DNA from: Janthinobacterium saanense
Lineage (GTDB): Bacteria; Pseudomonadota; Gammaproteobacteria; Burkholderiales; Burkholderiaceae_D
Length of the DNA stretch: 64,000 nt
Reading direction: 5' to 3'
Assembly: GCF_014200675.1 (NCBI RefSeq)
Contig: NZ_JACHCI010000001.1
Location: 372,001 to 436,000 of the forward strand
The number at the start of each line of letters is the position of its first letter. Within the stretch, counting starts at the first letter, position 1. Position numbers and translations under genes: made by a program. Positions 18,760-27,779 of this stretch are shown piece by piece. The notes beneath the pieces were generated by a model. It searched no databases, had not been told where the DNA came from, and saw only the letters and a list, made by a program, of their open reading frames with translations.

Positions 18760-19377
18760 TTACAAGGCGCCGCTGGCCATCAGCAAGCGCGTCACTTCCG
18801 CCGCTGAATGCAAGCCCAGTTTTGCCATCGTATTGTGGCGGTGCACCTGCACGGTTTTTTCGCTGATGCCCAGCTCGCGCGCGATGATTTTTGAGGCTTT
18901 TCCTTCCGCCATCAGCAGCGCCACTTCGTGTTCGCGCGCCGTCAGGGTGGACAGCGCCGACAAGGCGGCGTTTGACTGCCTGGCGCGCCGGCTGTCCTCT
19001 ACGCTGCGGGCCACTGCCCGCGTGACGGCGTCCAGCAAGACTTGATCCTTGCACGGCTTTTCCAGGAAGTCGCAAGCACCTGCCTTCATGGTTTGCACGG
19101 CCATGGCCAGGTCGCCGTGGCCACTGAGAAAAATCACAGGCAGGGTGATGGCGTGGCGTCCTAATTCTTGTTGCAGTTCCAGTCCACTCATCAGCGGCAT
19201 GCGCACGTCGAGCAGCAGACAGCCGGGGACATGGCCGTCATAGCTATTCAAAAAATCGCGCGCCGAGGCAAAAACCTGTACTTTCCAGCCGGCCGAATCG
19301 AACAGATAAGCCAGCGAGCGGCGCATGGCATCGTCGTCGTCGACGATGAAAATCACGGCCTCGTTTTCATTGATCAT
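18760..19377 (-). CDS. FixJ/TtrR-type response regulator
   Basis: A 205-residue two-component regulator. The receiver domain has the acidic pocket DDDD at 13-16, phospho-acceptor D57 in LLLDVRMP, and K107-region EKPC. After a linker, a LuxR-type helix-turn-helix (LTAREHEVALLMAEGKASKIIARELGISEKTVQVH, split here by its parts) occupies about 143-200. The gene overlaps the sensor kinase gene by 11 bases, so the pair is one unit. The sequence resembles TtrR/FixJ regulators, but no tetrathionate reductase genes are nearby, so the regulated pathway is unknown. Confidence 0.9.
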   Translation of the reverse strand: MINENEAVIFIVDDDDAMRRSLAYLFDSAGWKVQVFASARDFLNSYDGHVPGCLLLDVRMPLMSGLELQQELGRHAITLPVIFLSGHGDLAMAVQTMKAGACDFLEKPCKDQVLLDAVTRAVARSVEDSRRARQSNAALSALSTLTAREHEVALLMAEGKASKIIARELGISEKTVQVHRHNTMAKLGLHSAAEVTRLLMASGAL

Positions 19378-21124
19378 GGGGTGTCTCCACGTGGGTGGCT
19401 TCCGGCAGGCGGAAGCAGACCGTCAAGCCGGGAGCGTCATCGTTCGCGTGCGCCGACAGGGTGCCGCCGAACGATTCGATGATGCTTTTGCTGAGCGACA
19501 TGCCCAGGCCCAGGCCTTCGGCCTTGGTGGTAAAAAAGGGTTCGTACAGGCGGGCAAAGTGTGCCTCGTCCAGGCCGCCGCCAGCGTCGCGCACGGTCAC
19601 GCTGCAAGCGCCATCGCCATGCTGCAGAACTACGCTGACAGGGTGATCGGGATTGCCGTTTTCTGCCTGCGCATCGAGCGCGTTCTTGAGCAGGTTGAGC
19701 AGCACTTGCTGTACTTGCTGCGGGTCGGCCAGCACCTGCGTCTGGCCGGCGTTCATTTCGGTAGTGATCTGTGCATGCGGATGGGCGGCACGGAACAGGG
19801 CGATGGCTTGCTCTAGCGCCTCCGATAGCGCGAACGCGGTGCTCTGCGCGGGGCGCTTTTTCGCCATCGCCCGTATATGCCGGATGATGGCGCCCGCGCG
19901 TTCGCTTTGGGTGGCGATTTCCTGCGCGCCATCGAGCAGCGGTGCTGGCTCTAGCCGTCCCGCTTCGATACGGCGCACCATGCCGCGCGCGAAATTGCCG
20001 ATGGCGGCCAGCGGCTGGTTCAATTCATGCGCGATGGCGCTGGCCATCTCGCCCAGGATGGCCAGGCGGGCCGTGTGGTCTTGCGTAGCCTGGCGCTGGC
20101 GCGCCTGTTCCTGCAGGGCGTGCAATTGCTGCGTGCGGCGGCTGACCAGGTATTCCACGCGTACCGTGTGCACGGCCCAGGCCACCAGCAGGGCCAGTGC
20201 CAGCAGCATCCAGCCCCAGTAGCGCTCCAGCGCCGCATCAAAAGTCAGCTTGTTCAGATGGGCGTAGGGGCCGATGCGCAATTCATGAAGCAGTTCATCG
20301 ACACTCTGGTAATCGCTGGGCACCGTCCAGCTGTAGCCTTGTTCAGTGCGCGGCATGGCCAGCAAGGCTAGCGCCACCTGTTTTGCCAGCGCCGGTGACG
20401 TCTGGCGCAAGGTGACGAAAGGCCAGTCCGGGTACAAGCGCGACGAGGTGGCGCAGCGAAAGCCTGCGATGGGGCGGGTGGTAATCACGCGCAGTTCTCC
20501 TCGCGCCACCAAGCCTTGCGCCACCATCTGTTCGAGCAAGCAGGTGCGCACGATGCCCGCGTCTGCCTTGCCTGAACGGACCGCTGCGATGATTTGCTGC
20601 GAGGGAAAGCCGCTGTAGCGCAGGCTGGCGAAATCGTGGGCAGGGGCTATGCCCGCTTCCTTCAGTTCGCGCGCGGCGATCTGGTAGCCGCCAAACGCGT
20701 CGGGCGCCACCGCCATCACGTTTTTACCTTTCAGGTCGGCCAGGTCGTGCAGCGGTGATGACTGGCGCACGATGATGGCCGAACCGATGCCGAGGCGTGG
20801 CGAGTCTGTCCAGGGCGACTCCAGGGTGGCGATGCGGCCGGCGCCATCGCTGTGTTCGAGCGCCACGTAATGGCCACTGCTGGTGATGGCAAAATCGATG
20901 GCTAGTCCATGCACGGCGCGCGTCAATCCCGCCTGATCGTAATCGGCCAGCACGAAGCGCACGCCGGGTATGCTGGCCTGCAAATGGCGCGTGACATAGG
21001 ACCAGTCCTGCCGCACGGCGTCTGCGCCCTTGTAGGCCAGCACGCCGATACGGATCTCGGGCAAATCTGCCGCACTGGCGAATGACGCCGCCAGCGTAAC
21101 GGCAAGGGCAAAAAGCCAGTGCAC
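19367..21124 (-). CDS. TtrS-like sensor histidine kinase with periplasmic PhnD-type domain
   Basis: A 585-residue membrane sensor kinase. The signal peptide (1-18) leads into a periplasmic substrate-binding domain of the PhnD/TtrS type (IRIGVLAYKGADAVRQDW onward, to about 290). One membrane helix lies near 304-322, then a coiled coil, a HisKA domain with phospho-acceptor H366 in IAHELNQPLA, and an ATPase domain (LLNLLKNALDAQ, GGLDEAHFARLYEPFFTTK, GLGLGMSLSKSI). The start is a GTG whose first base is within the mutY stop (TAGTG). In Salmonella and Shewanella this architecture senses tetrathionate; the ligand here is inferred only to be a small anion or sulfur/phosphorus compound. Confidence 0.88.
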   Translation of the reverse strand: MHWLFALAVTLAASFASAADLPEIRIGVLAYKGADAVRQDWSYVTRHLQASIPGVRFVLADYDQAGLTRAVHGLAIDFAITSSGHYVALEHSDGAGRIATLESPWTDSPRLGIGSAIIVRQSSPLHDLADLKGKNVMAVAPDAFGGYQIAARELKEAGIAPAHDFASLRYSGFPSQQIIAAVRSGKADAGIVRTCLLEQMVAQGLVARGELRVITTRPIAGFRCATSSRLYPDWPFVTLRQTSPALAKQVALALLAMPRTEQGYSWTVPSDYQSVDELLHELRIGPYAHLNKLTFDAALERYWGWMLLALALLVAWAVHTVRVEYLVSRRTQQLHALQEQARQRQATQDHTARLAILGEMASAIAHELNQPLAAIGNFARGMVRRIEAGRLEPAPLLDGAQEIATQSERAGAIIRHIRAMAKKRPAQSTAFALSEALEQAIALFRAAHPHAQITTEMNAGQTQVLADPQQVQQVLLNLLKNALDAQAENGNPDHPVSVVLQHGDGACSVTVRDAGGGLDEAHFARLYEPFFTTKAEGLGLGMSLSKSIIESFGGTLSAHANDDAPGLTVCFRLPEATHVETPHDQ

Positions 21125-22284
21125 TAAAACATGCTGCGCTGCGCTGCCTGCGCATTGCCGAACAGGTCGAGCAGCAGTTTTTTGATGGGGGCGGGCAGCG
21201 GCGCGTCGGCGATTTTGCTACCGTCATACCAGACGTGGGTCGCTTCCCCGGCCAGCGACAAACGCCGCGCCAGGGTGACGCGACAGGGGATGATATGCAG
21301 CTTGTAGTGGGTGAAGACGTGCACGATGGGCAGCAGCGCTACACGCGATTCGATCTCGCCAAACGGCAGCACCGCGCGCGCCAAATCTTCATCGTCGACC
21401 GCCGGCAAGGCGCCGTTGCGCAGCACGTGGCCGTCGAGTTCAGGCAGCGACAGCAGCCCGCCCCAGATGCCGGTCGTGGGGCGCTGCTCCAGCAGTACTT
21501 GTCCCTTATCGATCACCACCAGCATGATGGCGTGTTTTTCCGGGCTGCTCTTTTTGGGTTTGCGCACAGGCAGGTCCTTGACCCGGTTGCTGGCGTAGGC
21601 CACGCAGCGTGCTTGCAAGGGGCAGCGGCCGCAATCGGGACTGCTGCGCGTGCACAGGGTGGCGCCAAAATCCATCAAGCCCTGCGTGTAGGCTTCGATG
21701 CCGGTTTCAGGTAGCAAGGCTTCGGCGCGCCGCCACATCGCTTCTTCCACCTTTTTTTCGCCGGGATACGCATCGATGCCAAACGTGCGCGCAAACACGC
21801 GCTTGACATTGCCATCCATGATGGCGGCCCGCGTACCGCTGGAAAAAGCGGAAATGGCGGCGGCCGTCGAGCGGCCGATGCCGGGCAGCTCGGCCAGCAG
21901 CAGCGGGTCGCTGGGGAACACGCCATCGTATTCGGCCACCACGCGCTGCGCGCATTTGTGCAGGTTGCGCGCCCGCGTGTAGTAACCGAGGCCGCTCCAT
22001 TGCGCCATCACGTCTTCGACGGGGGCAGCAGCCAGGTCGCGCAGGGTAGGGAAGCGCTCCAGGAAGCGCGCGTAATAGCCGAGCACCGCCGTCACCTGCG
22101 TTTGCTGCAGCATGATTTCGGATAGCCAGATCAGATAGGCGTCGCGCGTGTTTTGCCATGGCAGCGCATGGCGGCCATGCTGTTTTTGCCAGGCGATCAC
22201 GGTGGCGGAAAAGCTGGGATCGCTATAGTTTTCAGGCGATGCCATGCCCGGTGCGGGCGATAGCGGATGCAGCAAGCGTTTCAT
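21124..22284 (-). CDS. mutY: MutY A/G-specific adenine DNA glycosylase
   Basis: A 386-residue enzyme that removes adenine mispaired with 8-oxoguanine. The HhH-GPD domain carries catalytic E56 (SEIMLQQTQ) and D157 (IMDGNVKRV) with the hairpin LPGIGRSTA. The 4Fe-4S cluster ligands are C211, C218, C221 and C227 (Cx6Cx2Cx5C). A C-terminal NUDIX-like domain recognises 8-oxoG. It lies upstream of the sensor kinase and downstream of the dynamin-like gene on the same strand. An internal ATG at residue 14 is a possible alternative start. Confidence 0.96.
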   Translation of the reverse strand: MKRLLHPLSPAPGMASPENYSDPSFSATVIAWQKQHGRHALPWQNTRDAYLIWLSEIMLQQTQVTAVLGYYARFLERFPTLRDLAAAPVEDVMAQWSGLGYYTRARNLHKCAQRVVAEYDGVFPSDPLLLAELPGIGRSTAAAISAFSSGTRAAIMDGNVKRVFARTFGIDAYPGEKKVEEAMWRRAEALLPETGIEAYTQGLMDFGATLCTRSSPDCGRCPLQARCVAYASNRVKDLPVRKPKKSSPEKHAIMLVVIDKGQVLLEQRPTTGIWGGLLSLPELDGHVLRNGALPAVDDEDLARAVLPFGEIESRVALLPIVHVFTHYKLHIIPCRVTLARRLSLAGEATHVWYDGSKIADAPLPAPIKKLLLDLFGNAQAAQRSMF

Positions 22285-22312
22285 GCAGAGGTGTTCTTTC
22301 TAATGTCTTTGT

Positions 22313-24214
22313 TTATGCAGCGATGGCGGCGCGCAGCGTGTCGGCCAGCTGGATCAGTTGCGCCTTGTCGTGTTCAAGCGCGGCCAGGCTTGCATCGAAG
22401 GCGGCGATTTTTTGTTCCAGGCTGCCGGTCGCATCGTGGATGCGCTGGATCGAGGCGAAGCGCAGTTTCAGCTGTTCCTTGTACTCGGTGATTTGTGCTT
22501 CGAGCGGCGCCATGATGACTTTGAGCCACGCGCTGGCGTCGTCATTGGCTTGCGTAAAACTGCGGCGCACGCGCGAGGCGATGGTGTCGAAGAATTTTTC
22601 CATCAGCACCACACGGCTGGTGGTGAGCAAGGTCGCCGTGCCGAACTGCTTGTGGTAGATGGCTTCAATCGCGTCGATCTCCTGGCGATAATGTGCGAGC
22701 GAAAACGGCATCGGCATGGCCAGCGCCAGGCCGTGCTCGGCGGCGAATTTGCGGTACATCACGCCCATCATTTCGGTGATCTCGGCGGTCTTGCGTTCCG
22801 AGCGGTCCAGGTTCTGGCCGATGCGCTCGAAATACTGGCGCATGGCGTCGCGCAAGCCCGTAAAAAAGCGGCTGCGCTGCATGGCTGCACGCACGGCGTC
22901 GATATCGTCGCGCACGATTTCCATGCCCAGGCTGGTGTACAGCTCCGTCGACAGCCGCGTAAACACCGAACGCGTCGCCTGCAGCTTGAACAGGCTGCTG
23001 TCGAATTCCTTCTTCTCGATATCGATGCGGCGCATCATGTGGGCGATCACGCCCTGGTTCTTGCCGCGCAGGCTGTGCAGCTCATGCAGCTGCTCGGCGA
23101 TGCCGCGGGCGCGCGCCGTGGTCTGCGTCTGCTGCGCCGCGACGATGGCGTCCAGGTCGAATACCAGCTGGCGCCCGATGATCTGTTTGCGGGCCGGTAT
23201 CAGTTCGTCGAACAGCGCCGTTTCCAGCGCCTGCAAACGGCTTTTTTCCAGCAGCGCCGCATCATGGTTGATCTTGCCTACCAGGGCTTTTTGCGCCGAG
23301 ACGGGAAACACCTGGCCGGGGTCCAGGGTCAGCAGCTGCGCCACGCTGGCTTGCTGGCGCTCGATTGCCTCGGCCACTTGCGCATCGCCGCGCAATTCGT
23401 CCCACATGCTGTCGATCTTGTTAAGCACCACCAGCCGTCCCGGCCCGGCGCCGATATGGTTGCGCCATACCTCGATATCGCTGCGCGTCACGCCCGTGTC
23501 GGCCGCCAGGATGAACAGCACCGCGTGCGCATTCGGGATCAGATTCAGGGTCAGTTCCGGTTCCGTGCCGATGGCGTTCAGGCCGGGCGTGTCGAGGATG
23601 ACCAGGCCCTGTTTCAGCAGCGGATGGGGGAAGTTGATGATGGCGTGGCGCCACATGGATACTTCCACCAGACCGTCTTCGCCGACGATGGCTGGCGCGT
23701 CGGCATCGTCGGCGTCGAACAGGCCATAGCGGACCGCGTCTTCCACGCTCACGCGGCGCGTCAGGCTGACCTGGCGTATGGCTTCCTGCATGTCGCCACC
23801 GGCGTCGATATTCAAGGGCAGCACCGTCCACGCCGACTCCATGTCGCGGTAGTCGCTGGTCGACAGATTGTGCGCGCGCGTCTCGATCGGCAGCAAGCGG
23901 ATGCAGGGCGGCCATGCCGCGTGGTACAGCAGTTCGGTAGGGCACATGGTGGTGCGCCCCGCGCCCGAAGGCAGAATGCGCTGGCCATAATCGGCAAAGA
24001 AAATGGCGTTGATCAGTTCGGATTTGCCGCGCGAGAATTCCGCCACGAAGGCCACGGACAAGCGGTCGTCCAGCAGGCGTGACAGGCAGCGCGCCAGGCG
24101 CAGCGCGGACGCGCCGTCGACCAGGCCGGCGCCTTGGGCGGCTTGCTGGTAAGCCTGCAAGGCGGCCAGTACATCCTGGCGCCATGCGCTGTATTGTTCC
24201 AAGTCCCTGACCAT
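22313..24214 (-). CDS. Bacterial dynamin-like GTPase
   Basis: A 633-residue predicted membrane-remodelling GTPase of the dynamin superfamily. The P-loop is AEFSRGKS at 58-65, with Ala where most have Gly in the first position. It is followed by a TTMCPTE switch-like segment, VILDTPGLNAIG (G3) and VVLNKIDS (G4). Long helical segments follow, with predicted coiled coil at the C-terminus (SLEQKIAAFDASLAALEHD). The ATG at 24212-24214 has AGGA at good spacing; the frame continues upstream into mutM, which is unlikely to be coding. It is placed between mutM and mutY on the same strand. Its cellular role is unknown. Confidence 0.85.
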   Translation of the reverse strand: MVRDLEQYSAWRQDVLAALQAYQQAAQGAGLVDGASALRLARCLSRLLDDRLSVAFVAEFSRGKSELINAIFFADYGQRILPSGAGRTTMCPTELLYHAAWPPCIRLLPIETRAHNLSTSDYRDMESAWTVLPLNIDAGGDMQEAIRQVSLTRRVSVEDAVRYGLFDADDADAPAIVGEDGLVEVSMWRHAIINFPHPLLKQGLVILDTPGLNAIGTEPELTLNLIPNAHAVLFILAADTGVTRSDIEVWRNHIGAGPGRLVVLNKIDSMWDELRGDAQVAEAIERQQASVAQLLTLDPGQVFPVSAQKALVGKINHDAALLEKSRLQALETALFDELIPARKQIIGRQLVFDLDAIVAAQQTQTTARARGIAEQLHELHSLRGKNQGVIAHMMRRIDIEKKEFDSSLFKLQATRSVFTRLSTELYTSLGMEIVRDDIDAVRAAMQRSRFFTGLRDAMRQYFERIGQNLDRSERKTAEITEMMGVMYRKFAAEHGLALAMPMPFSLAHYRQEIDAIEAIYHKQFGTATLLTTSRVVLMEKFFDTIASRVRRSFTQANDDASAWLKVIMAPLEAQITEYKEQLKLRFASIQRIHDATGSLEQKIAAFDASLAALEHDKAQLIQLADTLRAAIAA

Positions 24215-24234
24215 CTGGATCCTTTGTGAGTACG

Positions 24235-25071
24235 CTACTTTTGACAGTTCACACAGTAAAACGTCGAGCGCTGGCCCTGCACGATCTGGCGTATCGGCGC
24301 ACCGCACACGCGGCATGGCTTGCCGGTACGGTTGTAGGTGAAATACGTTTGCTGGAAATAGCCGGACTGGCCATTGACGCCGATGAAGTCGCGCAAGGTG
24401 CTGCCGCCCTGGACGATGGCTTCGGCCAGCACGTCGCGGATCGCCTGCGCCAGTTTTTCATAGCGCGCCAGGCCGATGCGTTTGGCTGGCGTCTTCGGAT
24501 TGATCCCCGCGCGGAACAGGCTTTCGGAACAATAGATATTGCCCACGCCGACCACGATATCGCCCGCCAGCAGCACCTGCTTGATGTTGGTATTGCGGTT
24601 GCGGGTTTTCTCGAACAGCAGTTGGCCGGTAAAGCCGCCTTCCAGCGGTTCCACGCCCAGGCCGCGCAGCAGCGCGTGTCCGTCCAGCGGGCCGTCGGCC
24701 TGGTCGTGCCACAGCACGGCGCCAAAGCGGCGCGGGTCGGTCATGCGCAGCACCTGCTGCACACCGTCGGCGTCTTCCACCACCAGGTCGATATGGTCGT
24801 GTTTTTGCGCTTCGGTACCGGGTGGCAGCACGCGCAAGTGGCCGGACATGCCCAGGTGGATGATCAGGCTACCGTGCTGAAAGTGGATCAGCAGGTATTT
24901 GCCGCGCCGCCCCGTCAGGCCGATAGTCTGGCCCGATAACTGTACGCCCAGGGCAGGGGGGAAGGGCCAGCGCAAGCCATCGCGGCGCAGCACGACGGAG
25001 CGCACGGTGCGCCCTTCGATATGGGGCGCGACACCGCGCCGTGTGACTTCGACTTCTGGCAATTCTGGCAT
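24235..25071 (-). CDS. mutM: MutM (Fpg) formamidopyrimidine-DNA glycosylase
   Basis: A 278-residue glycosylase/AP lyase that excises 8-oxoguanine. It begins MPELPEVE (catalytic P2 after Met removal, and E3), has the H2TH helix region ([17 protein letters not shown]) and ends in a zinc finger with C253, C256, C273 and C276. The length is standard. It is divergent from the TPR gene, and the dynamin-like gene starts 20 bp after its stop. With mutY it forms the 8-oxoG repair pair on either side of the dynamin gene. Confidence 0.96.
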   Translation of the reverse strand: MPELPEVEVTRRGVAPHIEGRTVRSVVLRRDGLRWPFPPALGVQLSGQTIGLTGRRGKYLLIHFQHGSLIIHLGMSGHLRVLPPGTEAQKHDHIDLVVEDADGVQQVLRMTDPRRFGAVLWHDQADGPLDGHALLRGLGVEPLEGGFTGQLLFEKTRNRNTNIKQVLLAGDIVVGVGNIYCSESLFRAGINPKTPAKRIGLARYEKLAQAIRDVLAEAIVQGGSTLRDFIGVNGQSGYFQQTYFTYNRTGKPCRVCGAPIRQIVQGQRSTFYCVNCQK

Positions 25072-25247
25072 AGGACTCGACAGTGAAAACAGCTGGGTTG
25101 CGGGCGTATGGCCGGCTACGGCCTCTGATGGCGATATCGCGTATCGTTAACCCGCTTATTCTCGTATATATTTCGTTACATACGTGAAGTACGCGATCTA
25201 CGCGTTGGGCGTAGAATCAAACTTTGCCGTTTAGCCAGGATCAGCCT

Positions 25248-27041
25248 TTGAAAAACGCTTTCGCCATTGTAACCTTGTCCGCCCTGATGGCCACGCATGC
25301 CATGGCACAGACACCAACCGCGCCAACCGATACGCCGGCAGGCGCTCCTGCGGCCACGCCAGCCACTGCAGCAGACGCCAAGCCAGAAACTACACCAAAA
25401 GCGGCCGCGGATGCAGGGCTGCCCAATGTCAATCTGAGTAGCGATTTGCTCTACAAGCTGACCAAGGCGGAGCTGGAATTCAAGAGCGGCCAGTGGCAGG
25501 GGCCGTATGTGACCATGATGATGGCGGCGCAGCAGACGCGCGATCCGCGCCTGGCGCGCCGTGCTTCTGAAATGGCGCTGGCGGCAAAGCAGGGCGGCGA
25601 AGCACTGGCGGCTATCCGTTTGTGGCGCGAACTGGCACCCGATTCCGACGAGGCGACGCAATTTTTCCTCGGCTTTGTCGTGCTGACGGACCGCATCGAA
25701 GAAGCGGAGCCTATCTTTGCCCAGCGCCTGGCAAGCGCGCCACCGGGTTCGCGTGGCGTGGCGCTGTTCCAGATGCAGCAAATCCTGGCACGCGCGAATG
25801 ACAAGCTGTATGCGTATTCCATGCTGGTGCGTTTGAGCCAGCCGTATCTGGACATGTTCGAAGCGCATCTGGTGCTGGCGCAGGGCGCCCTGTCTATCGG
25901 TGAACGCCAGCGTGCCATCGATGAAGCGAACAAGGCCCTGCAGATGAAGCCTGCTTCCGACCTGGCGGCGCTGACCCTGGCGCAGGTGAGTGGCGAGCCT
26001 GAAGCTGCCAGCAAGGTGCTGGCAGCTTTCCTGGACAAGAATCCGAACAGCATCGAAGTACGCTCCGCCTATGCGCGCCTGCTGGTCGAGCAAAAACAGC
26101 TGACAGCGGGCCGAGATCAATTCCTGCTGCTCTTGAAAACCCAGCCTGACAACGCGGCCGCCCTGTATGCACTGGGCATCATCACCTTGCAACTGGACGA
26201 CACCAAGGGCGCCGAGCAGTATTTCAAGCGCTTCCTGGCCGTGCTCGATAAATCGGCTGACGATACGCGCGATCCATCGAAGGCCCTGATGATACTGTCG
26301 CAGATCGCCGAGACGCGCAACGACACCGCCGGCGCCATCGCCTGGCTCGACAAGGTTGACAACCGCGAGTCTCCCGGCTACTTCGACGCCCGTTTGCGCC
26401 GCGCGCAGCTGATCGCCCGCAATGGCGACCTCGATGCTGCCCGCAAGGCGCTGACGGAAATCGAAGTCGATGATCCCGCCAGCCAGGGCCAGGTGCTGCT
26501 GGTCGATGCGCAACTGCTGCGCGACGCCGGCTACACGCAAAGTGCCTTCACGGTGCTGGGCAGTGCAGTGACGCGCTTCCCTGACAATCCGGAACTGCTG
26601 TACGACTATGCCTTGCTGGCCGAGCGTCTCGATCATACCGATGTGATGGAAGCGAGTCTGCGCCGCGTGATGGCGCTGGCGCCCGACAACCAGCATGCTT
26701 ATAACGCGCTTGGCTACTCGTTTGCCGAGCGTGGCGTGCGCCTGCCCGAAGCCTATGCCTTGATTGAAAAAGCCCTGCAAATGGCGCCCGATGATCCCTT
26801 CATCATGGATAGCATGGGCTGGGTGCAGTTCCGCATGGGGAATGTGCCCGCCGCCGAAGAAGCGCTGCGCCGCGCCTACGCCTTGCGCGCCGATCCTGAA
26901 ATTGCCGTCCACCTCGGTGAAGTGCTGTGGCAAAAAGGCGAGAAAGCGGAAGCCCAAAAGCTGTGGCGCGATGCGCAAGGCAAGGACCCGAAAAACGAAG
27001 CGCTGAAAAGCACGCTGGCGCGCTTGAATGTCAGTTTGTAG
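25248..27041 (+). CDS. Secreted/periplasmic tetratricopeptide-repeat protein
   Basis: About 597 residues. The preferred start is the TTG at 25248-25250, which has AGGA at 25237-25240 and gives a clean signal peptide (MKNAFAIVTLSALMATHAMA). A Pro/Thr/Ala-rich segment (about 22-60) follows, then helical TPR units to the C-terminus, clearest in the last third (for example ALAPDNQHAYNALGYSFAERG and ALQMAPDDPFIMDSMGWVQ). TPRs mediate protein contacts; no enzymatic motif is visible. It precedes lolB, as in other Burkholderiales, and a role in envelope assembly is only suggested by that context. Confidence 0.85.
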   Translation: MKNAFAIVTLSALMATHAMAQTPTAPTDTPAGAPAATPATAADAKPETTPKAAADAGLPNVNLSSDLLYKLTKAELEFKSGQWQGPYVTMMMAAQQTRDPRLARRASEMALAAKQGGEALAAIRLWRELAPDSDEATQFFLGFVVLTDRIEEAEPIFAQRLASAPPGSRGVALFQMQQILARANDKLYAYSMLVRLSQPYLDMFEAHLVLAQGALSIGERQRAIDEANKALQMKPASDLAALTLAQVSGEPEAASKVLAAFLDKNPNSIEVRSAYARLLVEQKQLTAGRDQFLLLLKTQPDNAAALYALGIITLQLDDTKGAEQYFKRFLAVLDKSADDTRDPSKALMILSQIAETRNDTAGAIAWLDKVDNRESPGYFDARLRRAQLIARNGDLDAARKALTEIEVDDPASQGQVLLVDAQLLRDAGYTQSAFTVLGSAVTRFPDNPELLYDYALLAERLDHTDVMEASLRRVMALAPDNQHAYNALGYSFAERGVRLPEAYALIEKALQMAPDDPFIMDSMGWVQFRMGNVPAAEEALRRAYALRADPEIAVHLGEVLWQKGEKAEAQKLWRDAQGKDPKNEALKSTLARLNVSL

Positions 27042-27077
27042 TTCTTGCCCACACTCTTCACCCCCAGGGCAAGGACT

Positions 27078-27104
27078 GGGGTCGAACCCTGAGGGTTCGA
27101 CCCC
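27078..27104. repeat. REP-like perfect palindrome between TPR gene and lolB
   Basis: GGGGTCGAACCC and GGGTTCGACCCC are perfect 12-bp arms around a 3-nt loop. Flanks (CAAGGACT and GGCGTTTG) pair imperfectly, making a longer snap-back element. It resembles intergenic REP-type repeats; I see only this copy in the window. There is no T-run after it, so it is not a standard terminator. Confidence 0.65.
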
Positions 27105-27140
27105 GGCGTTTGTACTTGGGGTGATTTGATAAAATTGTCC

Positions 27141-27779
27141 ATGTCCAAACACCTCCTTCCCCTTTCTATCCTCTGCCTGGCCCTCTCGGCCTGCTCCACC
27201 TTGCCATCTCCGTTTTCGTCCAGCGCGCCGCCCTCCGCGCAAACGGTGGCGCCGTACCGCGCGCAGGTGGAGCTGACGGGGCGGCTGAACGTGACGTATC
27301 AAAAGAATGACAAGCCCGAATCGGCCACGGTCAATTTCAACTGGCAGCAAACGGCGCAGCGCACCGACGTGACCCTGTATTCGCCGGTGGGCAGCACCCT
27401 GGCCACGATCGCCGTCACGCCGCAGGAAGCGGTGCTGACGCAAAGCGACAAGGCGCCGCGCCGTGCACCCGATATCGACACCCTCAGCGCACAGCTGCTG
27501 GGCTGGTCCTTGCCCGTATCGGGCTTGCGCGACTGGCTGCAAGGCTATGCGGATGGCGCCGATGGCCGGCGTTTCGTCGCTTCGCCGCAAAATAACAGCG
27601 TGACGACGAAGGACGGCTGGCGTTTGCGTTATGTGTCGTGGCAAGATGCCGGAGAAAATACCCCAGGCGCATTGCCCCAACCGCGGCGTATCGATGCCGA
27701 ACGCACTACCAGCGCCCAGGCCGATGCCGTGTCGCTGCGCATCGTTCTCGATCCCGCCCCATCGCCCCAAGCACAATGA
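27141..27779 (+). CDS. lolB: LolB outer-membrane lipoprotein receptor
   Basis: A 212-residue lipoprotein that accepts lipoproteins from LolA and inserts them into the outer membrane. The signal peptide ends in the lipobox LSAC (C18). The body shows the LolB pattern [12 protein letters not shown]..., FNWQQT, and the C-terminal WRLRYVSW strand. The ATG at 27141 is chosen; the frame is open to a TTG 15 bases upstream. Its stop overlaps the ispE start (ATGA), so translation is coupled. Confidence 0.9.
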   Translation: MSKHLLPLSILCLALSACSTLPSPFSSSAPPSAQTVAPYRAQVELTGRLNVTYQKNDKPESATVNFNWQQTAQRTDVTLYSPVGSTLATIAVTPQEAVLTQSDKAPRRAPDIDTLSAQLLGWSLPVSGLRDWLQGYADGADGRRFVASPQNNSVTTKDGWRLRYVSWQDAGENTPGALPQPRRIDAERTTSAQADAVSLRIVLDPAPSPQAQ

